From contig DAIEIZ010000031.1 of assembly GCA_027351145.1 (NCBI GenBank), forward strand, positions 1-6,199: a DNA stretch of 6,199 nucleotides, given 5' to 3'. The number at the start of each line of letters is the position of its first letter. Position 1 is the stretch's first letter. The notes under the pieces are model-generated. The model did no database searches and was not told where the DNA came from. It was given only the letters and a program-made list of their open reading frames with translations. The position numbers and the translations under genes were made by a program. Shown here one piece after another: positions 1 through 5,737 of the stretch. The DNA comes from Candidatus Moraniibacteriota bacterium. Its GTDB lineage: Bacteria; Patescibacteriota; Minisyncoccia; Moranbacterales; UBA2206.

Positions 1-1159
1 TTTGAAAAACGACCGTTGGCTTCTTGAATTTGTCAACAATTTTGCCAGCGACAAGCCCCAAAATCCCCACCGGCCAATGTTCATTTGCAACATGAATAAA
101 TTTTTTACCGAAAAAATCTCGTGTCGCGATTGTTTCAATTTCCTTCACAATCTCTCCGGTTATTTTTTGTCGCTCCTGATTTCGCTCTTCCACTTCCAAT
201 GCCAAGACACGTGCTTGCACTTGGTCCCTTTCCATAATTAGCTTATAGGAAACACCGGCGTGATCCATTCGCCCGGTCGCGTTGATTCTTGGCGCGATTT
301 GATAGGCAATTTTTTGCGTATCCGGAATGCTATTTTCCGAAATTTCAATTCGTCCCACCTTAAACATCTCCAGAAGTCCTACGCGCCGCGTCTTAGAAAG
401 AACGATAAGTCCATATTTCGTTAGCACCCGGTTTTCTCCCAGAAGCGTAACGCAGTCTGCTACGGTTCCTATCGCCACCAGATCAAGCATCCACTTCAGT
501 TGATCAATATTTTTGGGATCATTTTTTTGAGTCAAAGCCTGTGCCAGCTTGAAAGCGACACCCACTCCCGCCAAATCAGAAAAATCAAAACCGGAATTTT
601 TCAGGTGCGGATTAATAATAGCAACGGCTTTGGGCAAAATTTCCGGAACATGATGATGATCAGTAATAATTACGTCGATTCCTCGCTCTTTCGCTTTTTC
701 CACTTCAGAGACATTGGTGATTCCCGAATCAACGGTAATGATCAACTTCACCCCATCAGTCGCCAAAAATTCAATTGCCGATTCGTTCATGCCATAGCCC
801 TCCAATTGTCGATCGGGAATATAGTAAGTAAGTTCGACAAAACCTAAATTTTCTAAAGTTTCATAGAGCAGTGCTGTTGCAGTCACGCCATCAGCATCGT
901 AGTCGCCAAAAATAGCAACTCTCTCCTGGCTTTCACGCGCTTGCATAATCCGCTCCACCGCCTTAATCATTCCGGATATTTTTAAAAGATCACTGGAAAC
1001 GGCATAATCAAAACCAAAAAAATCCTCAATCGCCTTTTGAGTCACAATACCGCGACTGGCCAATAATTTCAAAGTAACGGAACTATATTTCTCCAAACCA
1101 GAAAAAGCGGAGAAATCAATTGCATTGCTTTCTTTTTTAAGCTCCCATTGTTTTTGCAT
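1..1159 (-). CDS. recJ: RecJ single-stranded-DNA-specific 5'-3' exonuclease, N-terminal part (3' end outside window)
   Basis: RecJ degrades single-stranded DNA 5' to 3' in recombinational repair, mismatch repair and stalled-fork processing, using metal ions held by the DHH-family core. The reading frame is open from the ATG at 1159 to the left edge (386 complete codons), so the C-terminal part, usually an OB fold plus remainder in a protein of about 560-580 residues, is missing from the window. Visible motifs, numbered from this ATG: D86-Y-D-A-D-G91 (motif I), D144 in V-D-S-G-I, the signature D167-H-H-H170, and in the DHHA1 part R291-I-N-A-T-G-R-M298 followed near residue 361 by H-W-P-V-G-I-L-G-L-V-A, the usual substrate-channel region. 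All expected core metal ligands are present, so the enzyme should be active. The start lies 8 nt after the stop of the receiver/zinc-ribbon gene and has no clear Shine-Dalgarno of its own, which suggests translational coupling. The family call is secure. Confidence 0.96.
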   Translation of the reverse strand, partial: MQKQWELKKESNAIDFSAFSGLEKYSSVTLKLLASRGIVTQKAIEDFFGFDYAVSSDLLKISGMIKAVERIMQARESQERVAIFGDYDADGVTATALLYETLENLGFVELTYYIPDRQLEGYGMNESAIEFLATDGVKLIITVDSGITNVSEVEKAKERGIDVIITDHHHVPEILPKAVAIINPHLKNSGFDFSDLAGVGVAFKLAQALTQKNDPKNIDQLKWMLDLVAIGTVADCVTLLGENRVLTKYGLIVLSKTRRVGLLEMFKVGRIEISENSIPDTQKIAYQIAPRINATGRMDHAGVSYKLIMERDQVQARVLALEVEERNQERQKITGEIVKEIETIATRDFFGKKFIHVANEHWPVGILGLVAGKIVDKFKKPTVVFQ

Positions 1160-1167
1160 TATTTGTT

Positions 1168-1740
1168 CTATTCGAGTTGCCCAGAATCACATCTTAGACA
1201 AATTATTCTGCCCGTAAATTCTTTCCTTTCATTATTAGTCATTTCAATATTCAACGCCAGGTCCTCTCCGCAATTAGCGCAAGAAAAATCATCTTTCAAT
1301 CCCAAGTCACTAGTTAATCTTGCAATATCACCGCCTTTAATATTCAATTTTAGGCGATATTTTACCAGAGTAAACAGACGAATTACCCGCGCCACCACTT
1401 CTTTCGGCGTTATCATGCCTGCGACAAAAAATTCCTTCACCCCGGTCTCTTCCGCCTTTTTTCGATCCTCCTCTCGACCCATATGCGAAAACATCGCGAC
1501 TGGAATATGACTCGTTGCCACATTCTTGGAAAGCGCTTCTTTCATGCCAAATCCATCCATTTTCGGCATGATGATTCCGGTAAGAATCACATCAGGAACA
1601 TTAGCAATCGCTTTATTGATTCCGTCCAGCCCGTCCACCGCTTCCATCACTCTAAAACCTTCGGCCTTAAAAACCTCGGAATAGATACTTCTTACCTCCG
1701 AATCATCATCGACGATTAGAATTTTATATTTTTTATCCAT
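1168..1740 (-). CDS. Degenerate (non-phosphorylatable) receiver domain fused to a C-terminal zinc ribbon
   Basis: A 190-aa protein. Residues 5-122 form a CheY-like receiver: beta1 I-L-I-V-D-D-D (D11-D13), then P49-D-V-I-L-T-G-I-I-M-P-K-M-D-G63, where the phospho-acceptor Asp is replaced by Gly55 (codon GGA). Ser85 occupies the Thr/Ser switch position and the conserved Lys is Ala107. Spacings 55-85-107 match the 57-87-109 pattern of CheY, so the alignment is firm. Phosphorylation is therefore not expected; the acidic pocket (D11-D13) remains. Residues 150-186 carry C154-x2-C157 and C181-x2-C184, a typical zinc ribbon that could bind protein or nucleic acid. There is no helix-turn-helix. I chose the ATG at 1740 because it begins just before beta1; an in-frame TTG at 1785 would add 15 non-conserved residues. 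A weak AGGG lies 11 nt upstream of the ATG. The gene is probably co-transcribed with recJ, 8 nt downstream. The fold call is strong; the role is unknown, possibly an adaptor or scaffold. Confidence 0.88.
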   Translation of the reverse strand: MDKKYKILIVDDDSEVRSIYSEVFKAEGFRVMEAVDGLDGINKAIANVPDVILTGIIMPKMDGFGMKEALSKNVATSHIPVAMFSHMGREEDRKKAEETGVKEFFVAGMITPKEVVARVIRLFTLVKYRLKLNIKGGDIARLTSDLGLKDDFSCANCGEDLALNIEMTNNERKEFTGRIICLRCDSGQLE

Positions 1741-1823
1741 TGTGATTTTAACCCTAGACAAGCGCCAGACATTCTTCCGCCTCAAGTCATCAAAGAATAA
1801 TCTGACAAGCTCATTACGCCGCA

Positions 1824-1841
1824 GTCCGCCAACAGGCGAAC
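1824..1841 (-). other. Hairpin in the leader of the receiver-recJ unit
   Basis: On the minus strand GTTCGCC-TGTT-GGCGGAC can form a 7-bp stem (one G-U pair) with a four-base loop. It sits about 10 nt after the TATAAT box at 1850-1855, near the expected 5' end of the transcript, and 83 nt before the start codon. No T-run follows it, so it is not an intrinsic terminator in this direction. It could stabilise the RNA end, serve as a regulatory element, or be a copy of a short GC-rich interspersed palindrome. Only the pairing is directly seen. Confidence 0.5.
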
Positions 1842-1849
1842 AAAGGAGG

Positions 1850-1880
1850 ATTATACTTAAATTTAAATAATCACTTTCAC
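1850..1880 (-). promoter_or_regulatory. Putative promoter of the receiver-recJ unit
   Basis: A perfect TATAAT lies on the minus strand at 1850-1855, in the gap just after the synthetase stop codon. The -35 is poor: GTGAAA at 1875-1880 (four matches to TTGACA, spacer 19) inside the last synthetase codons, or GAAAGT at spacer 17. Transcription would begin near 1843, giving a leader of about 100 nt before the ATG at 1740. The 1741-1862 gap otherwise holds only the hairpin and no recognisable gene. Confidence 0.5.
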
Positions 1881-3941
1881 ATCTACCGCGATCGCAACAC
1901 TTCCGTCTTTATTATAAATCAAAAGCGGATTGATATCAAACTCCGAAACATCATCCACTTCTTGCGAAAAATCACCCAAATCACAAATAATTCGTGCCAA
2001 TTCCGCCACGTCATAGGCTTTTTGTCCCCGCGTTTCCCGAAAAAGAAAACCCAATTTTCCCTCTCGCAAAGAACTTTCCACAGCATCTTTCGAAAATGGC
2101 GGGATGAGCATTTCAGCTAACTTAAAAACTTCCGCATAAATTCCACCCAAACCATAGACAACTACCGAACCAAAATTGGCATCTTTTTTAATTCCCAGAA
2201 TTATTTCCATCTCGCGCGCCAACATTGGCTGAATAATGCACTTTGCTCCGGGAAAATTACCCTGCATCTGAGTAACTGCCATTTCCAATTCTTCTTGATT
2301 TTTAATATCAAGCACTACTCCGCCTCGATCAGTTTTATGAAGAACTTCATCACTGTCAACTTTAAGCACGACAGGGAAATCAAAACCAGCTCCAAGCTCC
2401 AAACGCCCGGCAGCCAAAGAATTAATTTCAAAAGATTTTATCGTGTTTATGCCATAAAGCTCCAGAAGCTTTCGACTTTCCGAAAAATACAGCGCGTGTC
2501 GATTTTCTTTTTTTGCAAAATCAATAATCGCTTTTGCATTGACTTTTCTTTCCTGACTTACATCACTAACTAAGCTTACTATTGAAATTTCTTCCTTACG
2601 CTTCCACCGATAGAAAGCATCCAGCACGGAGACGGCACTTTCCGGAAAAGCAAAGTTAAAAATATCATCCGCTCGCAACCTTTTAATCCCCTTCTCCACT
2701 TTTTTTCCACCCACAAAAGACGCCACAATCGCCTTGGTGCTTTTGGCGTTAAATTTAGCAATCACTCGCGCAATTTTCTCTACTGGCGTTTGATCTTGCG
2801 GGGTAAGCAGACAAATAATTGCACCGATTTGAGAATCTTCATCAATGATTTGCAATACTTTTTTGTAGCGATTCTCCAGCGCATCACCCAAAAGATCGAT
2901 TGGATTTTCCACGGACGATTCTTCCGGAAGAATTTTTTTAAGTGCCAATCTGGTTTTTTCACTAAGCTCCGCCAAAGTTATTTCCTTCTTGGCGAATGCA
3001 TCGGTCGTAAGCACACCCAAACCTCCCGCATTGGTTATGACCGCTATCTTATTGCTCGCCATGACTTTATTATGAGAGATAAACCCAACTAAATTGAAAA
3101 ATTCTTCCAAATCTTTCGCTCTGAGAATTCCCGCTTTGGCAAAAGCCACGTTCATGATTTCATCACTGCCAGCCAGTGCCCCAGTGTGAGATGAAATAGC
3201 CTTTTGCGCACGTTCTGTTTTTCCGGCTTTAAGAATTACGATTGGCTTAGTTTTTGAAACCACGCTAGCAATTTTCAGAAACTCCTCACCGTTCTTAATT
3301 CCCTCCAGATACATCCCGATCACCGCAGTATCTTCATCTTTTTCAAGATAGGCAAGTATTTCTGTCTCGGTTATATCCATCTTATTGCCAATTGAAATAA
3401 TTTTGGAAAAATAGATTTTTTCCGCCTTCGCCAGATCGGTAAGCGCCACGGCTAGCGCGCCCGATTGAGTGACAAACGCGATGTTTCCCGCTTCCGGAAG
3501 ACCACTGGCAAATGAGGCATTGAGCTTGAGCTTGGGAATGATAAATCCTAAGCAATTGGGTCCTAAAATGTTGAGATTATGCTCCTTTGCCAGCTGCAAA
3601 ATTTCCGCTTCACGCGCCTTGCCCTCCTCATTCATTTCCGAAAATCCAGCCGAAACAATCACAAAATTTTTCACTCGATTGGCATTTTCACTAATTTCCG
3701 AAGCGACAAATTTGGCCGGAATAGCAATAATCACCAAATCAATTTCAGCTTCTACTTCTGCTAATTTTTTATAGCATCTAGCACCAAAAAGTTGGTCATA
3801 TTTTGGATTAACCAAATAGACCTTTCCCGCGTAGCCCAGCTCTATTATATTTTTCGCAATCACCGTGCCAACTTTCCCCTCTTCCTGTGAAGCGCCAACA
3901 ATGGCAATCGACTGCGGGTTGAATAATTTTTCCAAATTCAT
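1863..3941 (-). CDS. Acyl-CoA synthetase (NDP-forming), fused alpha-beta; acetate-CoA ligase (ADP-forming) type
   Basis: A cytoplasmic enzyme of the family that catalyses acyl-CoA + ADP + Pi = acid + CoA + ATP, a one-step substrate-level ATP yield at the end of fermentation. The chosen start gives 692 aa, the usual size of fused forms. In order: a CoA-binding Rossmann domain (I-V-G-A-S near residue 15, with G-K-V-G after it; V-N-P-K; G-P-N-C-L-G), a succinyl-CoA-ligase-like part (T-Q-S-G-A-L; S-S-H252-T-G-A-L-A-G with the phospho-carrier His), a flavodoxin-like part, and an ATP-grasp beta part from about residue 470 (H535-K-T-D-R-G-G-V, the G-L-G-G-I-Y-A-E loop, and D-I-N-P-L near the end). 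Both His motifs are intact. No GNAT domain is present, which argues against a Pat-type protein acetyltransferase. The ATG at 3941 directly precedes the family N-terminus (M-N-L-E-K-L-F-N-P); an upstream extension to 3980 would run through the promoter. No Shine-Dalgarno is visible. The acid substrate, acetate or another, cannot be told from sequence. Confidence 0.93.
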   Translation of the reverse strand: MNLEKLFNPQSIAIVGASQEEGKVGTVIAKNIIELGYAGKVYLVNPKYDQLFGARCYKKLAEVEAEIDLVIIAIPAKFVASEISENANRVKNFVIVSAGFSEMNEEGKAREAEILQLAKEHNLNILGPNCLGFIIPKLKLNASFASGLPEAGNIAFVTQSGALAVALTDLAKAEKIYFSKIISIGNKMDITETEILAYLEKDEDTAVIGMYLEGIKNGEEFLKIASVVSKTKPIVILKAGKTERAQKAISSHTGALAGSDEIMNVAFAKAGILRAKDLEEFFNLVGFISHNKVMASNKIAVITNAGGLGVLTTDAFAKKEITLAELSEKTRLALKKILPEESSVENPIDLLGDALENRYKKVLQIIDEDSQIGAIICLLTPQDQTPVEKIARVIAKFNAKSTKAIVASFVGGKKVEKGIKRLRADDIFNFAFPESAVSVLDAFYRWKRKEEISIVSLVSDVSQERKVNAKAIIDFAKKENRHALYFSESRKLLELYGINTIKSFEINSLAAGRLELGAGFDFPVVLKVDSDEVLHKTDRGGVVLDIKNQEELEMAVTQMQGNFPGAKCIIQPMLAREMEIILGIKKDANFGSVVVYGLGGIYAEVFKLAEMLIPPFSKDAVESSLREGKLGFLFRETRGQKAYDVAELARIICDLGDFSQEVDDVSEFDINPLLIYNKDGSVAIAVDVKVII

Positions 3942-3973
3942 AATGGTTGTATTTTTAGTTATACAACCATTAT
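3940..3973. repeat. Perfect 13-bp inverted repeat over the -10 box and start codon of the synthetase gene
   Basis: On the plus strand ATAATGGTTGTAT (3940-3952) and its exact complement ATACAACCATTAT (3961-3973) flank 8 nt. Arm centres are 21 bp apart, two helical turns, as expected for a dimeric regulator bound on one DNA face. One arm covers most of the -10 box and the expected transcription start; the other touches the ATG at 3941. A repressor operator fits best. An RNA hairpin is less likely because the predicted transcript would start inside the upstream arm. Confidence 0.75.
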
Positions 3974-3977
3974 AGCA
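3969..3977 (-). promoter_or_regulatory. Extended -10 promoter of the acyl-CoA synthetase gene
   Basis: On the minus strand TGC-TATAAT matches the extended -10 consensus TGnTATAAT (TATAAT at 3969-3974). The -35 region is weak: ACGACG at spacer 17 shares only GAC with TTGACA, which is common for extended -10 promoters. Transcription would start near 3962, leaving a leader of about 20 nt without a ribosome binding site. The promoter lies in the 72-nt gap after the metzincin-like gene, so the synthetase can be transcribed independently. Confidence 0.65.
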
Positions 3978-4013
3978 CAATCATAGAAAATCGTCGTAGA
4001 GCATCCTGACTCA

Positions 4014-5144
4014 CTACAAGCACTTTTTAAACTCCGGGTAGCGCTCGAAAAAATCCCCGCCTTGATCTGGTGTCACTTTTTCCTGCGAAAAACAATATTG
4101 CAAAATTTTACGCAAGTATTCCTCGGACACCGGGCCATAGTCGGGAATAAATTTATCCATATTGCCAAAATTCATCAACGATGATTCCGTCGGCTTGACA
4201 AAATCATCCGATCCGGCGCAAGTTTTGAAATAGCCGACGCGGTCGGGATATTTTTCCGCCAAAGTTCCCCACCATTTTTTGGCTGTCTCAACATCTGGAG
4301 CGCAGTTGGGGCCGTCCGGGGTGTGCGGAGCGCCATCAGCTTTGGCGATGACAAATTTTTCTTCATCTTTCAGTCCAAAAGAATGCCCCAAAAGATGGGC
4401 AAAGAGATAACTCGTCGCGATACCGTTGCTTTCATTAATTCTGTCTTTCAAACTGAAAAAGATGCCGGAATCGGACAGGCGCGTGACATTGGCCCATGAT
4501 TGGAAATCTTGCCGGGAAAGCACAATCAAGCGAAAATTATCTAATTGCAACTTTCCCAAAAGATCGTTGATTTTTGTGTCGCAGCGCAAGACCGGTTTTC
4601 GCTCATTTTCCGTTTTGATTTGACACAGCTGCGTTTCTTTTCCCGGATTAATTTTGTAAATATTATAATTATTATAACTTTTCCAAGGTTCGATTTGCTT
4701 GATCCCAATCATCAAATTAGCAATGTCGCTATCAAAATCTTCCCAAGACGGATAGCTGTCGGCAAAGAAAATCAGATTCAAGCCGCGCGGGTAGATCTTT
4801 TCGGGATTATGATAGAAATTTTCATTGTTTGCGCTTTTCGTGGCTAGAAAATCAGTTTTGGGACTATTTTTGAAATTAAACAAATAGATTATTCCCAACG
4901 ACAAAATGACAGATGAAAGAAAAATCAATAATTTAAATCTGTTTTTTTCTTTGTCGGGATTGGATTTTTTTGTCCTAACGCTATTTGTTCGCGCGATAAC
5001 ATCTGTTGCTCCGGAGACGAGTCGGTGCCTCGTCTCTATGTCATTTTTCTTCTTTCTGAAAAAATACCAAAACAAAAAAAACAGCAAGAGGCTGTTGAAG
5101 ATAATGACAAGAATGACATTGAGCAGGATTAGTTTGATATCCAT
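4014..5144 (-). CDS. Membrane-anchored metzincin-like protein lacking the catalytic Glu (predicted pseudoprotease)
   Basis: A 376-aa protein. Hydrophobic residues 5-29 and 70-90 are two membrane segments separated by a Lys/Arg-rich loop (30-69), so the C-terminal domain (91-376) should face outside. That domain has H250-L-L-G-H254-S-F-G-L-K-D260, which follows the metzincin pattern HExxHxxGxxH/D. Zinc ligands H250, H254 and D260 are kept, but the general base Glu is Leu251 (codon CTT). A Met-turn-like S-S-L-M324 follows, then Y-G-P-V-S-E-E-Y-L, resembling M64-type and related bacterial peptidases. Six Cys in the outer domain could form disulfides. Peptidase activity is doubtful; zinc-dependent binding is possible. 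The gene starts 7 nt after the stop of the 184-aa gene, with only a weak AAAGAAG upstream, and ends in tandem stops TAG TGA. Residues 37-44 are encoded by a GC-rich palindrome. The fold call rests on motifs only and the function is unknown. Confidence 0.8.
   Translation of the reverse strand: MDIKLILLNVILVIIFNSLLLFFLFWYFFRKKKNDIETRHRLVSGATDVIARTNSVRTKKSNPDKEKNRFKLLIFLSSVILSLGIIYLFNFKNSPKTDFLATKSANNENFYHNPEKIYPRGLNLIFFADSYPSWEDFDSDIANLMIGIKQIEPWKSYNNYNIYKINPGKETQLCQIKTENERKPVLRCDTKINDLLGKLQLDNFRLIVLSRQDFQSWANVTRLSDSGIFFSLKDRINESNGIATSYLFAHLLGHSFGLKDEEKFVIAKADGAPHTPDGPNCAPDVETAKKWWGTLAEKYPDRVGYFKTCAGSDDFVKPTESSLMNFGNMDKFIPDYGPVSEEYLRKILQYCFSQEKVTPDQGGDFFERYPEFKKCL
5014..5036. repeat. GC-rich 8-bp palindrome inside the metzincin-like gene
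   Basis: GAGACGAG (5014-5021) and CTCGTCTC (5029-5036) are perfect inverted arms around a 7-nt loop. The palindrome lies in the cytoplasmic linker between the two membrane segments (residues 37-44) and is more GC-rich than its surroundings. The next bases contain another self-complementary stretch, TCGCGCGA. It looks like a small interspersed palindromic element carried in frame, though one copy cannot prove this. Confidence 0.5.
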
Positions 5145-5151
5145 AGCTTCT

Positions 5152-5706
5152 TTACTTTTTTATCAAAAACAACTCGCCTAAATCTTTTTCCGAGTTGGCG
5201 CTAAGGAAAAAGGCGGGAGCGTCGCCTTGCAAGCGGTAAGTGTTATCTTCGGGAATGATTTCCGCGTAGTAGCGACCGGAAGCCAAAGAAATTTCCATTT
5301 TGCCTTTTTCATCCGTTTTGGTTTCAAAACTCTTTTCGCCCACAGCGATGAATTTCACCCGCACGGAAAAATCCGGCGCTTTTTTATTGTCAGCAATGAG
5401 AATTTTGGCGCTCACAAAGCTTGGTGCAACAGCTGGATCAAAAGCGGGAGCGTCCGGCTCGCTTTCCGTTCCGGCGACTGCCATATTTTTGGTTTGGATT
5501 TCGGCGTCAATTTTGGCCAGTTCGGCCAAGTCTTTTTGTTCTTGATTTTGATAGTCGGCGATTTGTACCTCTTTCTCTTGAAAGCTGGGATTATCGGAAA
5601 GCAACTCTTGGCCATAGGAAGTCAGCTTGACGATGGTGTAGGGAGAAAAGATGATGACAAGAATGATGATGGGAAAAATGGCAAGAAAGATTTTTTTGTT
5701 TTTCAT
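5152..5706 (-). CDS. Membrane-anchored protein with coiled coil and small beta-rich regulatory-like domain
   Basis: A 184-aa protein of unknown function. A short basic start (M-K-N-K-K) precedes a hydrophobic segment at residues 6-26, a signal anchor or uncleaved signal peptide with no lipobox Cys. Residues about 40-73 are rich in Gln, Glu, Lys and Ala and look like a short coiled coil. An Ala/Pro/acid-rich linker (76-97) follows. Residues about 98-184 look like a small extracytoplasmic beta-sandwich: strands with T-D-E-K-G-K-M, then S-L-A-S-G-R-Y-Y-A-E-I-I-P, the turn pattern of carboxypeptidase-regulatory-like or Cna-B-like domains. There are no Cys and no catalytic motif. The ATG at 5706 is the natural start because the positive residues and hydrophobic segment follow at once; no Shine-Dalgarno is visible. 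Its stop is 7 nt before the metzincin-like gene, so the two are probably co-translated and may act together at the cell surface. The membrane anchor is firm; the domain name is tentative. Confidence 0.8.
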   Translation of the reverse strand: MKNKKIFLAIFPIIILVIIFSPYTIVKLTSYGQELLSDNPSFQEKEVQIADYQNQEQKDLAELAKIDAEIQTKNMAVAGTESEPDAPAFDPAVAPSFVSAKILIADNKKAPDFSVRVKFIAVGEKSFETKTDEKGKMEISLASGRYYAEIIPEDNTYRLQGDAPAFFLSANSEKDLGELFLIKK

Positions 5707-5737
5707 GGATTTTGTTTTAAGTTTTTTTCGGAAAATA

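Noticed and set aside
1741..1785. A TTG start at 1785 that would lengthen the receiver protein by 15 residues.
   Set aside because: The added residues are not receiver-like, and the ATG at 1740 sits at the usual distance before beta1.
1782..1814. A 10-codon reading frame in the leader of the receiver-recJ unit (minus strand, ATG at 1814, TGA at 1782), as a possible leader peptide.
   Set aside because: It has no codon run or composition typical of attenuators and no terminator pair after it; a frame this short is expected by chance.
1842..1850. AAAGGAGGA on the plus strand, resembling a strong Shine-Dalgarno.
   Set aside because: No start codon follows at a suitable distance on the plus strand and no plus-strand gene is plausible there.
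3942..3980. A longer N-terminus of the synthetase, up to 3980.
   Set aside because: It would translate the promoter and palindrome; the family N-terminus begins right after the ATG at 3941.
3974..4013. A terminator after the metzincin-like gene.
   Set aside because: Only weak 3-bp pairings and no T-run are visible, so no intrinsic terminator can be supported.
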